Assembly (NCBI GenBank): GCA_038203615.1
Contig: JBBRDU010000090.1
Span: 1 to 12,760, forward strand
From: JBBRDU01 sp038203615
GTDB taxonomy: Bacteria; Verrucomicrobiota; Verrucomicrobiia; Chthoniobacterales; UBA10450
Direction of reading: 5' to 3'
Length of the DNA stretch: 12,760 nucleotides
The notes beneath the pieces are model-generated. The model searched no databases and was not told the DNA's origin. It saw only the letters and a list, made by a program, of their open reading frames with translations. How positions within the stretch are numbered: the first letter of the stretch is position 1; every line of letters starts with the position of its first letter. The position numbers and the translations under genes were made by a program. Positions 1 to 7,833 of this stretch are shown here, in pieces.

Positions 1-58
1 CCGCACGAAAGCCTGTAACTCGCCGGCTCCCGGGCCAGCTCAGGAGAGACAGCCTCGT

Positions 59-98
59 AAAAACAAACACGGCGCTGGCTAGTGGGCCAACGCCGTTT
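59..98 (-). terminator. Intrinsic terminator of the PEP-CTERM gene
   Basis: Read on the minus strand, an 11-bp stem (69-79 paired with 86-96, one U-G wobble) with a 6-nt loop is followed by the U-rich run GTTTGTTTTT. It begins about 30 bp after the stop of the minus-strand PEP-CTERM gene. This is the standard Rho-independent form. The plus strand has no comparable T run, so the terminator acts in one direction. Confidence 0.8.
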
Positions 99-127
99 CT
101 GCTTAACCAAACGATGGGATGGAGAAC

Positions 128-922
128 TTACTTGCCGTGGCGAACCAACGCGCGGACCCGCCCGCCGAGGGCGCGACGCGAACTCGCCGCCACAACCAAA
201 CCAAGGAAACCAAAAAGGATGGAGCTCGGGGCCACCTCAGGAACTGGAACCGCTCCCGCGATCATAGCCGTCTCTTCGAAGCCGCCCTCGCTCATGTCGG
301 AACTGCCCCAGGCCTGATACATGTAAACGTAATCCGTCGGTTTGGTCCCGGCGAAGTCGGACACTGGGATGAAGATATTGATGTCACCCGAGCCGCTGCC
401 GCGCTGTTGATCGATATAGTGCACGCTGTTTCCCGCGCCGAGGTCGAAGACCAGGGTCCCAAGCGAGCCGTTAAATTTCCCGTTCGCGTCCGTCGACGTG
501 CTGGTCTGAATCGTGGAAGACGTCCAGAGCCTAAGGCTATCGAGCGAGATCGGCGCCTTGACACCATTGGGTTCATTCACGTCCACAAGAAATCCATAAT
601 ATTGGCTGCCGTTAATGGTCGTGATCTGCATCTGCGAGAACAGGATCTCATGGGTCCACTGCGGCACGCGCTTGGTATCGAAATTTCCGTTCGAGCCATT
701 GTATCCTTGCTCGGTGGGTGTGTTTTGGATGCTTAGGAAAGGGTCAAAGACCCCGGTGCCGGTCGGTTGAATGTCCGTCGTGGAGAAAAGTGCCCCGCCG
801 ACAGAACCGCTGCCGCTGGACCCAAGATCGAGCACGGTGGCTTGGCTGGCGCTGACCGTGAAGGCGAGGGCCGCGGCGGCGAGAGCGACTTGAAGGGAGA
901 AGGAAGATTTCATTGGTTTCAT
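128..922 (-). CDS. PEP-CTERM-type exported protein, unknown function
   Basis: Predicted secreted or surface protein of 264 aa. The N-terminus has lysines followed by a hydrophobic, alanine-rich stretch ending near SASQA, a typical Sec signal peptide. The body is Gly/Ser/Thr-rich with few charges and no enzymatic motif that I recognise. The C-terminus has the tripartite sorting signal of the PEP-CTERM/exosortase system: VPEVAPSS, then a hydrophobic helix (ILFGFLGLVVAA), then an arginine cluster. Two points are odd: the motif reads PEV rather than PEP, and about 14 residues follow the first RR. In known PEP-CTERM systems exosortase processes this tail and the protein goes to the exopolysaccharide or cell surface. 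ATG at 922 was chosen because it starts directly before the signal peptide. ATG at 913 is equally possible, and the frame stays open to 970. It is monocistronic, with its own terminator. Confidence 0.8.
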   Translation of the reverse strand: MKPMKSSFSLQVALAAAALAFTVSASQATVLDLGSSGSGSVGGALFSTTDIQPTGTGVFDPFLSIQNTPTEQGYNGSNGNFDTKRVPQWTHEILFSQMQITTINGSQYYGFLVDVNEPNGVKAPISLDSLRLWTSSTIQTSTSTDANGKFNGSLGTLVFDLGAGNSVHYIDQQRGSGSGDINIFIPVSDFAGTKPTDYVYMYQAWGSSDMSEGGFEETAMIAGAVPVPEVAPSSILFGFLGLVVAASSRRALGGRVRALVRHGK

Positions 923-1389
923 GAGGTGATGTTTAAAGGTGTGCGTTTCTATGATTCCCATATTTCTCATAATTGTGTCGCAAGGTCAATAACAATTCTT
1001 ATACCCGCTAGAAAATTATTTGTGCCCAGTTGTATCCAGCCCCCCGCCCAAAGACAAGAAAAAAATGCCTGTTTCCCCCAAAAAAAGCGCCCCCACCCAG
1101 GCACCGGCCCGACGGCACTGTTCTTTCAGCTTCCCCCTTGGATAATGACCAAAAAAGGCGCCGAATCACCCCTCACCGGAAAGTCCCGCCCGACCAGCCT
1201 CCACGACCTTATCCGACCCGACGAGAAACTAGCCTGCCAGGCTCGTCGCAAGCGTAATTTTCATTATTAACAGCAAAGAACGGCCAGATTTATGAAAATC
1301 GCCATTGCTCTGCGCCCATCGCCACCCGCTAGCTGCTTCGCCACCGGCACTGCCACAGAGGCGGCAGCGTCCGGCTCTCGCCAGTGAAT
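923..1389. other. Intergenic gap between two minus-strand genes
   Basis: This 467-bp stretch has no convincing gene. The part next to 960-1030 is AT-rich and should hold the promoter of the PEP-CTERM gene. On the minus strand TTGACC (989-984) resembles a -35 box, but no good -10 lies at the right distance. A hairpin (CCGG and CTGCC arms, 1344-1374) lies just after the cysteine desulfurase stop and could end its transcript, though it lacks a U run. Confidence 0.5.
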
Positions 1390-2571
1390 TCAACCGACCA
1401 GCGCGGTCTGCGGTCTGGGCGACTGTAGTTTCCGCAGCTTGTCGATGACGTTCGGAACCAGCTCGCAGGCGCGCTCCAACTCAGCCTCCGAATTAAACCG
1501 GCCGAAGGAGAAGCGCAGAGTGCAACGAGCCCGCTCATCACTCAAATGCATTGCCTTGAGCACGTGCGACGCTTCCGTCGCACCGGTCCGGCAGGCCGAG
1601 CCGGCGGAGCAGCAAACCCCAGCGCGGTCGAGCAACATCAGGGCCGCCTGCGATTCGACCCCATCGAACGAAACACTGGTCGTATTCGATAAACGCAGCG
1701 CCTGCGCACCGTTAATGATCGTGCCTGGAATTTTAGCCGTGATGACGCGCTCAAACCGATCGCGCATGGCCCCGACACGCTTCTGTTCTTCCGCGATTCC
1801 TGCGCCCGCCCGCTCCGCCGCTTTTCCCAGCCCGACAATGGATGCGACATTCTCGGTGCCGGCGCGGCGCCCGCTCTCGTGCGATCCGCCGATGAGCGAT
1901 GGGTGAAAGCGTGCGCCGGAGCGGATATAAAGAGCCCCCACGCCTTTCGGTCCATGGAATTTGTGGGCGGAGAGCGACAGGAAATGAATGGCCGTTTCTG
2001 GCAGGCGCAGAGCCATTTTCCCGATCACTTGGACGGCGTCCGTATGAAAAAAGACTCTTTTGCTCCGGCAAATGTCCGCGATCTTCTCGACCGGAAAGAT
2101 GACCCCGGTCTCGTTGTTGGCCCACATCGCGGAAACAATGGCGGTTTCGGCCCGAATGGCGCCTTCCAGTTCCGACAAATCCAAGTTCCCGTCCGCATCG
2201 ACTCCGAGGAACGTAACGTCGCATCCGCGCTTCGCCAGTTCCTGGCCATGGCGCCGGACCGCGCTGTGTTCCACCGCCGTGGTGATCACATGTTTTCCGC
2301 GTGGTTCAAATTGCAGGGCCGAATTGATGGCGGCATTGTTCGATTCCGTTCCACCGCTTGTGAAAACAATCTCAGCCGGCTGGCAGCCGAGCGTGCCCGC
2401 CAATCTCTGGCGGGCCTGTTCGAGCGCGCGGCGCACGTGCGCGGCGCATTGGTAGCCGCTCGAGGGATTGGCGTAGGCCGTGGTCAGAAACGGCAACATC
2501 TCTTCCACCGCCGCCGGATCGATCTGCGTCGTGGCGTTGTTGTCCAGGTAGATCAGGTCGCTCGTCGACAT
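1390..2571 (-). CDS. Cysteine desulfurase (NifS/IscS family)
   Basis: PLP-dependent enzyme that takes sulfur from L-cysteine to give alanine and an enzyme persulfide, feeding Fe-S cluster assembly and tRNA thiolation. The 393-aa length fits the family. Visible motifs: YLDNNATT at the N-terminus, SGGTESNN (72-79), the catalytic histidine in AVEHSA (H102 region), HTDAVQ (176-181), the PLP lysine in SAHKFHGPKG (K204), RAGTEN (236-241), and the catalytic cysteine in GSACRTG (C327) within the longer loop of group I enzymes. It lacks an obvious IscU-docking tail, so it is closer to NifS than to E. coli IscS. ATG at 2571 was chosen because YLDNNATT follows at once. The frame is open upstream to 2721, but that stretch overlaps the preceding gene and does not look like protein. 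It lies 37 bp after the LAB_N gene and is probably co-transcribed with it. No scaffold gene is nearby. Confidence 0.93.
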   Translation of the reverse strand: MSTSDLIYLDNNATTQIDPAAVEEMLPFLTTAYANPSSGYQCAAHVRRALEQARQRLAGTLGCQPAEIVFTSGGTESNNAAINSALQFEPRGKHVITTAVEHSAVRRHGQELAKRGCDVTFLGVDADGNLDLSELEGAIRAETAIVSAMWANNETGVIFPVEKIADICRSKRVFFHTDAVQVIGKMALRLPETAIHFLSLSAHKFHGPKGVGALYIRSGARFHPSLIGGSHESGRRAGTENVASIVGLGKAAERAGAGIAEEQKRVGAMRDRFERVITAKIPGTIINGAQALRLSNTTSVSFDGVESQAALMLLDRAGVCCSAGSACRTGATEASHVLKAMHLSDERARCTLRFSFGRFNSEAELERACELVPNVIDKLRKLQSPRPQTALVG

Positions 2572-2608
2572 CGCACTCCAATGTAGGACGAGGTGCCTCC
2601 CGCGTAAA

Positions 2609-2947
2609 TTACTCTTCTGCCCGCGGTTCCGCCCCGGGATGTTTGGCGTCGCGGTGCGTATAACGGAAGTACAAGTTCCGCAAGTAGATCGGCAGGGGCA
2701 GCAGATTTTGCAGGACGCCAACCGAATCCCTTTTGTAAATGAAATAACTCAGGACCAAAATGCTGCCGAGCGCGCTGCATTCCCAAAACCCAAAGGGAAT
2801 CACGCTCTTCTTGGCCCGCTCCGAGGCGATCCACTGCAGTAAAAACCGCGCGCCGAAAATCCCGGCGCCGACCCAGCCCACAATCTTCCACGGATAGATG
2901 GTGAGACCGGAAAATATTTGGGCGGCGAAAAGATGAAAACTGTCCAT
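2609..2947 (-). CDS. Lipid A biosynthesis N-terminal-domain (LAB_N) membrane protein
   Basis: Small integral membrane protein of 112 aa. It has about three hydrophobic segments: residues 1-25 (FHLFAAQIFSGL), 20-40 (IVGWVGAGIFGARFLLQWI) and 58-75 (ALGSILVLSYFIY). The sequence GARFLLQWIASERAKKSVIP followed by FWE and YKRDSVG is characteristic of the LAB_N family (found at the N-terminus of some lipid A-modifying glycosyltransferases and as a free-standing protein). The molecular role of the stand-alone form is not well defined; a role in envelope lipid or sugar modification is inferred from the family name only. The C-terminal tail is charged and cytoplasmic-looking. ATG at 2947 was chosen because the protein-like sequence begins there; upstream frame is low-complexity. 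It is first in a probable two-gene unit with the cysteine desulfurase and divergent from hisC, with 180 bp between the starts. Confidence 0.85.
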   Translation of the reverse strand: MDSFHLFAAQIFSGLTIYPWKIVGWVGAGIFGARFLLQWIASERAKKSVIPFGFWECSALGSILVLSYFIYKRDSVGVLQNLLPLPIYLRNLYFRYTHRDAKHPGAEPRAEE

Positions 2948-3004
2948 AACGATCGAAACGTTGAGACAGATCTCACTGCCTGAACAGCTTTTTCCCACAG
3001 GTAA

Positions 3005-3025
3005 GGACGCCGCGCCGCGGCGTCC
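3005..3025. repeat. GGACGCC palindrome in the LAB_N/hisC divergent region
   Basis: Perfect 10-bp arms (GGACGCCGCG and CGCGGCGTCC) around one central base. The flanks (GTAAGGACGCC and GGCGTCCGCTCCGC) recur almost unchanged at 9318-9366, next to the mobile element. It is thus a dispersed repeat family, though its position between two divergent starts also allows a regulatory role. Confidence 0.65.
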
Positions 3026-3127
3026 GCTCCGCAAATCACCTTCCCGCCCGGACGCAGCCACGCGGCGTCCCCGCTGGCGCCCCGGCCTGCTCTGTTCATC
3101 CTGAAATTTCTGCCTAAGATCAAAGCA

Positions 3128-4237
3128 ATGATTTCGATCTGGGACCAGGCCAACCCGCAACTGCGCGATCTCGCCGTTTACGAGCCGGGCAAGCCGATCG
3201 AAGAGACCGCGCGGGAACTGGGAATCGATCCGCGCGACATCGTTAAGCTCGCTTCCAACGAAAATCCGCTGGGTCCGTCACCCCAGGCCATCGCGGCGGT
3301 GCGCGACGCCATCAGCAATGCGCAGCTTTATCCGGACGGGGGCGCGTTTTACCTCCGCGAAGCGCTGGCCGCGCGGCTCGGTTTGCAAAGGGCCAATATT
3401 ATCATGGGCTCCGGGTCCAATGAAGTGATCGAATTTCTCGGGCACGGATTCCTCCGCGCGGGCGACGAGGTCATCACCTCTCAGTATGCTTTCATCGTCT
3501 ACAAACTAATCGCCACCTTGTTCGGGGCCCGCACCATTGAAACGCCGAGCCCGGACTACCAGTATCACCTCGACACCATCGTCGAGGCCATCACCTCGAA
3601 AACGCGTCTCATCTTCATCGCCAATCCGAACAACCCCACGGGCACGCTCGTCTCGCAAGAGGCGATCGATCGCTTCATGGCCCGCGTGCCGGAACAGATT
3701 GTCACCATTTTCGACGAAGCTTATTTCGAGTTCCTGGATGATCCACCGGATACGCTGCGCTACGTGCGCGAGGGCCGAAACGTGGTGGTCCTGCGGACGT
3801 TTTCGAAGATTCACGGACTGGCCAGTTTGCGGGTCGGTTATGGCATGGCCCCGCCCGGGCTCATTGCCGTCCTTCAAAAAACGCGGCAACCCTTTAACGT
3901 GAATGGCATTGGACAGATCGCGGCGCTGGCCGCGCTGCAGGATAAGGAACACCAGGCCCGCAGCAAAAGCGTGGTGGATGAGGGCCGCGCCTATCTCGAA
4001 GACCAGTTCCGTGAACTACGCCTCCGCTTTGTCCCGAGTCACGCCAATTTCGTGATGGTGGAAGTGGGCGATGGACCGGCCGTGTTCCAACAACTGCTCA
4101 CCCGCAAGGTCATCGTCCGGCCAGTCATGGGTTATCAGCTTCCAGCCTGGGTCCGCATTTCCGTGGGAACCATGGAACAGAACAAACAATGCGTCGCCGC
4201 GTTAAAGGAAGTTCTTCCGAAGGGTCGCCCGCTTTGA
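3128..4237 (+). CDS. hisC: Histidinol-phosphate aminotransferase
   Basis: PLP enzyme of fold type I that converts imidazole-acetol phosphate and glutamate to histidinol phosphate and 2-oxoglutarate in histidine synthesis. The 369-aa length is normal for HisC. Motifs in order: YEPGKPIEE near the N-terminus, KLASNENPLGPSP (substrate and PLP region), MGSGSNEVI, ANPNNPTGT, DEAYFEF, the PLP-binding lysine in TFSKIHGLASLRVGYG (K227), and the C-terminal RPVMGYQLPAWVRISVGT with its conserved arginine. The related aromatic aminotransferases share much of this, but the YEPGKP and the MGYQLPxxxRISVGT blocks fit HisC. ATG at 3128 has no clear Shine-Dalgarno site. It is the first gene of the hisC-mnmE-pyrD operon. 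No other his gene is in view, so the histidine pathway genes are dispersed here. Confidence 0.92.
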   Translation: MISIWDQANPQLRDLAVYEPGKPIEETARELGIDPRDIVKLASNENPLGPSPQAIAAVRDAISNAQLYPDGGAFYLREALAARLGLQRANIIMGSGSNEVIEFLGHGFLRAGDEVITSQYAFIVYKLIATLFGARTIETPSPDYQYHLDTIVEAITSKTRLIFIANPNNPTGTLVSQEAIDRFMARVPEQIVTIFDEAYFEFLDDPPDTLRYVREGRNVVVLRTFSKIHGLASLRVGYGMAPPGLIAVLQKTRQPFNVNGIGQIAALAALQDKEHQARSKSVVDEGRAYLEDQFRELRLRFVPSHANFVMVEVGDGPAVFQQLLTRKVIVRPVMGYQLPAWVRISVGTMEQNKQCVAALKEVLPKGRPL

Positions 4238-5595
4238 CGGCGGCGCCTCCTTCGTTCGAGGCCGGCGACACCATCGCCGCGATTTCAACCCCGCCCGGCG
4301 AAGGCGCCATCGCCCTCGTCCGTCTCAGCGGCGAGGGAGCCATCGCCGTGGCGGACCAGTTGTTTCGCGGCTCGGCTAAACCTTCCGAATTCCAACCGCA
4401 TCTCCAGCACCTTGGAAACGTAGTCGATGGAAACGCCCTCGTGGACGAAGTATTGCTCACCGTCCATCGCGCTCCCGCCAGCTACACCGGCGAAGACTTG
4501 GTCGAGATCAGCTGCCACGGTGGCACTCTCGTTCCCGCGCGCATCCTGGAACTCTGTCTCCGCGCCGGCGCGCGCGCCGCGCGGCCCGGGGAGTTCACCG
4601 AGCGCGCTTTCCTGAACGGCAAAATGGATCTCACCCAGGCCGAAGCCGTCATCGATTTGATTCGCGCCAAAACCGATCTCGCCTTGCGCTCCGCCACCGA
4701 ACAACTGGAAGGCAGCCTCGGCCGCCGCATCTCCGCTCTTCGCGACGAGTTGATTTCATTGAGCGCGCATGTCGAAGCGTCACTCGATTTCGCGGATGAA
4801 GATATTACTCCCGATGCCGGAGACAAACTGCTGGCCCGGCTCCAATCGATTCGCCGGGAAATTGCAGAACTGCTGGCCACCGCTGCGCGTGGCCGCATTC
4901 TGCGCGAAGGCGTCCGGGTCGTTATCTATGGTCCGACTAATGCCGGCAAATCCAGTTTGCTCAACCGCCTGCTAGGCTACGACCGCGTCATCGTCAGCGC
5001 GTCGCACGGAACGACCCGGGACACCGTCGAAGAGGCGATTAACCTGCGCGGTATCTCCGTGCGTTTGCTCGACACCGCCGGGTTGCGGGAATCGGCGGAC
5101 GCCGTGGAACGCGCAGGGATCGCGCGCACCGAACGGTCGTTGCAACAGGCGGACCTCAGCCTTTTCGTGGCCGATCGAAGCGCACCCCGGCCGGCCCGTT
5201 TAGATAATTCTCGCCAGGACTCAGCCGAAATGCTCGTTCTTAACAAAAGCGACTTGCCCGAGCACGCGAACTGGAAGGAGACGCGGGCCGTGCGCATCTC
5301 GTGTCTGACCGGCGCCGGGATCAATGAACTGGAGGACGAAATGACCGCGCGTATCACAAACGGAAACCTGGAGGCGGAAAGCGCCGTCGCCATCAATACC
5401 CGCCACCGCGATTGCCTGCGCCGCGCGCTCGATTCCTGCACGCGGGCTGAAGAAGCGCTGACCAAAGGGCAAACGCCGGATCTCTATGCCGTGGAGATCA
5501 AGCAGGCTCTCGCCGCGGTCGGCGAAGTGATCGGAGCGGTCGATCACGAGCAGATTTTGGATTCGATCTTCGGGCAATTTTGCATCGGCAAATGA
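4234..5595 (+). CDS. mnmE: tRNA modification GTPase MnmE
   Basis: Works with MnmG (not in the window) to put the carboxymethylaminomethyl group on C5 of wobble uridine 34 of certain tRNAs. Domain order is complete: an N-terminal formyl-THF-binding/dimerisation domain (DTIAAISTPPGEGAIALVRL), a helical domain, and an inserted G domain with G1 GPTNAGKSS, G2 GTTRDT, G3 DTAGLRES, G4 NKSD and a G5-like SCLTGAG. The C-terminus ends FCIGK, the family's conserved C-x-G-K with the functional cysteine. Start: an ATG at 4189 is in frame but would overlap hisC by 49 bp. I prefer the TTG at 4234, which forms a 4-bp TTGA overlap with the hisC stop, has a GAAGGG-like site upstream, and gives 453 aa, close to the 454 aa of E. 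coli MnmE. The choice of start is uncertain; the identity is not. Confidence 0.95.
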   Translation: MTAAPPSFEAGDTIAAISTPPGEGAIALVRLSGEGAIAVADQLFRGSAKPSEFQPHLQHLGNVVDGNALVDEVLLTVHRAPASYTGEDLVEISCHGGTLVPARILELCLRAGARAARPGEFTERAFLNGKMDLTQAEAVIDLIRAKTDLALRSATEQLEGSLGRRISALRDELISLSAHVEASLDFADEDITPDAGDKLLARLQSIRREIAELLATAARGRILREGVRVVIYGPTNAGKSSLLNRLLGYDRVIVSASHGTTRDTVEEAINLRGISVRLLDTAGLRESADAVERAGIARTERSLQQADLSLFVADRSAPRPARLDNSRQDSAEMLVLNKSDLPEHANWKETRAVRISCLTGAGINELEDEMTARITNGNLEAESAVAINTRHRDCLRRALDSCTRAEEALTKGQTPDLYAVEIKQALAAVGEVIGAVDHEQILDSIFGQFCIGK

Positions 5596-6608
5596 ACACC
5601 GGAATCGTTTACGAAAAGCTCGTTAGGCCGCTTCTTTTTTTGCTCGACCCCGAGGCCGCGCATGATCTGGCCCTTGGCTCGCTCCGGCAGGCGTCCTCCT
5701 TTGCTTCGCTCCTCGCGCTGCTGCGCCGCTTCCGCCCGTCCGACGCAGCCCGCCCTCTCTTCGGTGTGACGTTTCCCAATCCCATCGGATTGGCCGCCGG
5801 GTTCGACAAAAATGGAATCGCTCTGCCGGCTCTGGCCGCGCTCGGATTTGGGTTCGTCGAAATCGGTACTGTCACCGCCCGGGCGCAGCCCGGGAACCCG
5901 CGCCCGCGCATGTTCCGATTCTCTGACCAGCAGGCCCTCATTAATCGTCTCGGGTTCAATAACGACGGCGCCGATATGGTCGCCAACCGATTGCGCCAGT
6001 TGCGCGAGAGCGGGCGTTGGCCCGCCATCCCGGTCGGCATCAACATCGGCAAATCCAAGCTCACTCCGCTCGACCAAGCGCCGGCCGACTATCTGCATTC
6101 TTTTCGACGGCTCCGGAATTTCGCCGACTACATGGTTCTCAATGTGAGCTCGCCTAACACGCCTGGCTTGCGTTCTCTCCAGGCCAGCGAATCGCTTTCC
6201 GTGCTGCTGCAGGCGGTCCAGGACGAGAATCGCACCAGCAAACCGATCGTCGTCAAGATTTCGCCGGACCTCTCGCCGAGCGAACTCGATGATGTCATCA
6301 CCACCTGCGAGGCTCATGGGGTTGCCGCCATCATTGCCACAAACTCCACGCTCGATCATTCGGCCATCGCGCCAGATCGGGATCAGGCCGGCGGTCTCAG
6401 TGGCCCGCCCGTCGGCGAAAAGTCGACTGCCACGATCCGCGCCATCGTGGCTAAATCTTCCATCCCGGTGATCGGTTGCGGTGGCATCGTCGACGGGCCG
6501 TCGGCCCGCGCGAAAATGGAGGCCGGCGCCAAGCTGCTCCAGGTTTATACCGGCTACATCTATCGCGGCCCGGGTCTGCTCAAGGAAATCGCCGAGGCCG
6601 TGAGATAA
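5592..6608 (+). CDS. pyrD: Dihydroorotate dehydrogenase (quinone), class 2
   Basis: Flavoenzyme that oxidises dihydroorotate to orotate in pyrimidine synthesis and passes electrons to membrane quinones. The 338-aa length and the N-terminal amphipathic helical extension (YEKLVRPLLFLLDPEAAHDL), which binds membrane and quinone, mark class 2. Visible motifs: NPIGLAAGFDKNG (62-74), EIGTVTARAQPGNPRPR (90-106), NRLGFNNDG (118-126), GINIGKSK, NVSSPNTPGLR with catalytic Ser187 (class 1 enzymes have Cys here), VVKISPDL, ATNST, GGLSGPPV, and the FMN-phosphate region VIGCGGI plus VYTGYIYRGP. ATG at 5592 overlaps the mnmE stop as ATGA. An upstream TTG at 5580 is in frame but less likely. Last gene of the operon; no clear U-tract terminator follows. 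Confidence 0.95.
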   Translation: MNTGIVYEKLVRPLLFLLDPEAAHDLALGSLRQASSFASLLALLRRFRPSDAARPLFGVTFPNPIGLAAGFDKNGIALPALAALGFGFVEIGTVTARAQPGNPRPRMFRFSDQQALINRLGFNNDGADMVANRLRQLRESGRWPAIPVGINIGKSKLTPLDQAPADYLHSFRRLRNFADYMVLNVSSPNTPGLRSLQASESLSVLLQAVQDENRTSKPIVVKISPDLSPSELDDVITTCEAHGVAAIIATNSTLDHSAIAPDRDQAGGLSGPPVGEKSTATIRAIVAKSSIPVIGCGGIVDGPSARAKMEAGAKLLQVYTGYIYRGPGLLKEIAEAVR

Positions 6609-6658
6609 GGACGGTCGGTCCACCAAGCTCAATTCTTTGCCCAAGCCCAAGGTGGATC

Positions 6659-6718
6659 GGGCGCTCCGCGCACGATGCTAAAAATCCAAGCGGCTAAGCC
6701 GCTCATTTCGGAGCGCCC
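6659..6718. repeat. Nested long hairpin after pyrD
   Basis: Perfect 10-bp outer arms GGGCGCTCCG (6659-6668) and CGGAGCGCCC (6709-6718) enclose a second perfect hairpin, AGCGGC-taa-GCCGCT (6689-6703). No T run follows. It may act as an RNA-stabilising or terminating structure, or be a repetitive palindromic element. Confidence 0.75.
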
Positions 6719-6810
6719 TCGCAGCGGTCGTTCCACCACCGAGGGCCATTCAGGGAAGGACGCCCCTGTAGGGGACGCTGTTCGCCAAGGGACAACCCCG
6801 CAAGGCGGGG

Positions 6811-6847
6811 CCAGCTTCCCGTGGGAAGGCAGCGCCTTCCCCCACAG
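6811..6847 (-). repeat. Partial copy of the GGGAAGGC cruciform repeat
   Basis: On the minus strand this reads CTGTGGGGGAAGGCGCTGCC and continues through TTCCC to GGGAAGCTGG, nearly matching the left half of the cruciform at 11322-11372. The hairpin GGGAAGGC/GCCTTCCC (6823-6841) is perfect; the second hairpin of the full element is missing. Confidence 0.7.
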
Positions 6848-6868
6848 AAGAGAAACCCGGACCTCTCG

Positions 6869-6893
6869 CCACCTCTGCCAAGGCTACGGTGCG
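6869..6893 (+). repeat. CCAAGGCTACGG dispersed repeat
   Basis: 25 bp containing GCCAAGGCTACGG, matching 22 of 25 positions of the reverse complement of 12265-12289. It is a short dispersed repeat with no visible coding role. Confidence 0.6.
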
Positions 6894-6987
6894 CCAATCC
6901 TTCGTCCCCTTGGTGCGAGGCCGTCTCTGTGGTAGCCACGGCCCAACGCCGACTTATTATTAGGCGCCCGAATCAGACACAACCTCT

Positions 6988-7683
6988 TTGAATCTCTCCT
7001 ATAAGATCGCAAAACTGGCTTCGAGCGAAACCTACCGCCGCAGCTGGAGAGCGTTACAGCGCCGGCTCTCGCCCATCGCTCTGGAGCCGCTCCTCGACCG
7101 CATCGATCAGGCGCGACTGCACGATATCCAGCAGCGCTACGCTTCGTCGCCGCTCAATTACGCCAAGTATGCAGACATCCCGCGCTGGCTGAAGCGGCAC
7201 GCCGCCAAGATCCAGGACTTGCAGCTGCACCGCGCGCGCGCAAAAGATATTCTCGATCTCGGGTGCGGCGGCGGATTCTTCCTCTTTATCGCCCAACATT
7301 TCGGCCATTCCGGCGTCGGACTGGACATAGACGAATTTCCCCTCTTCCGCGAACTAACGAACCTGCTCGCGATCCCGCGCGTGGTCTGGACGATCACGCC
7401 GTTTCAGGCGTTGCCGGAGTTCGATCGGAAATTTGATCTCATCACGGCGTTTTCTACCCGCTTCAATCGCGACCCCGCGGATGTCCACGTCTGGGGAGTG
7501 AAAGAATGGAACTTTTTTCTCGACGACCTGGCCGGCCGCCTCAAACCGGGTGGCCAGGTCTTCCTCGAGATCAATTCCGGCAAAGTGACCCGATATTATT
7601 CCGACGAAGTGAAAGAACTCTTCCGCCACCGCGGCGCTGCCCTCGAGCGCGACTACGTCTTTTTCGAAGCCGGCATAAAATAA
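6988..7683 (+). CDS. Class I SAM-dependent methyltransferase, substrate unknown
   Basis: 231-aa protein with a Rossmann-type SAM-binding core: motif I ILDLGCGGGFF (88-98), the strand ending VGLDID (D115 region, expected to contact the SAM ribose), then FDLITAFST (motif II-like) and LKPGGQVFLEINSG (motif III-like). The first 80 residues are basic and helical, with LEPLLDRIDQ. Start: an in-frame TAG lies 27 bp upstream and there is no ATG before the core, so the TTG at 6988 is the only reasonable start. The same start position is used (as GTG) by a paralogue at 12404, which supports it. The substrate cannot be told from sequence. It is preceded by about 380 bp and followed by about 200 bp of repeat-rich DNA, so it is probably monocistronic. 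Confidence 0.82.
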   Translation: MNLSYKIAKLASSETYRRSWRALQRRLSPIALEPLLDRIDQARLHDIQQRYASSPLNYAKYADIPRWLKRHAAKIQDLQLHRARAKDILDLGCGGGFFLFIAQHFGHSGVGLDIDEFPLFRELTNLLAIPRVVWTITPFQALPEFDRKFDLITAFSTRFNRDPADVHVWGVKEWNFFLDDLAGRLKPGGQVFLEINSGKVTRYYSDEVKELFRHRGAALERDYVFFEAGIK

Positions 7684-7773
7684 TTCCGCCTAAACGGTGG
7701 GGCGAGACTCTGTCGAGCCGACGAATCTCTTCTGTCCCCGACGCTCCCGGCACTGAGGTACGGGCGGTTCACC

Positions 7774-7833
7774 GATTCTGACCACCTGAATTTTAACCAC
7801 GGATTACGCGGATAGCACGGATTTGGGACACCG
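7774..7833 (+). repeat. 60-bp dispersed repeat, copy 1
   Basis: Starts GATTCTGACCACCTGA and contains the AACCACGGAT / GCGGATAGCACGGAT block. It matches 11970-12029 at 55 of 60 positions without gaps. A third, interrupted copy lies inverted at 12239-12305. It lies in the gap between two convergent genes. Confidence 0.85.

Larger units (their letters stand above)
6609..6987. other. Repeat-rich intergenic region between pyrD and the methyltransferase
   Basis: I see no gene here. The 379 bp are packed with inverted repeats: a nested hairpin at 6659-6718, CCCCGC-aag-GCGGGG at 6796-6810, GGGAAGGC-agc-GCCTTCCC at 6823-6841, a block at 6869-6893 related to 12260-12289, and GGCCGT/ACGGCC arms at 6919-6943. 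At least two of these have relatives elsewhere in the window, so the gap is mainly a mosaic of dispersed repeats. It must also end the pyrD transcript and start the next one. Confidence 0.7.

Noticed and set aside
1..60. Riboswitch-like GGAGAGAC string or end of an upstream gene
   Set aside because: Only a short string matches. I could not fold a convincing aptamer, and the short frames entering from the left edge show no protein features.
119..736. Open plus-strand frame of 205 codons
   Set aside because: It is antisense to the PEP-CTERM gene, which has a signal peptide, sorting tail and terminator. The plus-strand product is basic and low-complexity with no motif.
767..1270. Open plus-strand frame of 167 codons
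   Set aside because: It overlaps the PEP-CTERM start and an AT-rich upstream region, and the product has no recognisable fold or domain.
1291..1386. Short ATG-started frame (31 codons) on the plus strand
   Set aside because: No ribosome site, no hydrophobic or family pattern, and it lies in the tail of the cysteine desulfurase transcript.
5544..6650. Minus-strand frame of 368 codons opposite pyrD
   Set aside because: It is a shadow of the strongly supported pyrD gene in high-GC DNA; its composition is Arg/Gly-rich and motif-free.
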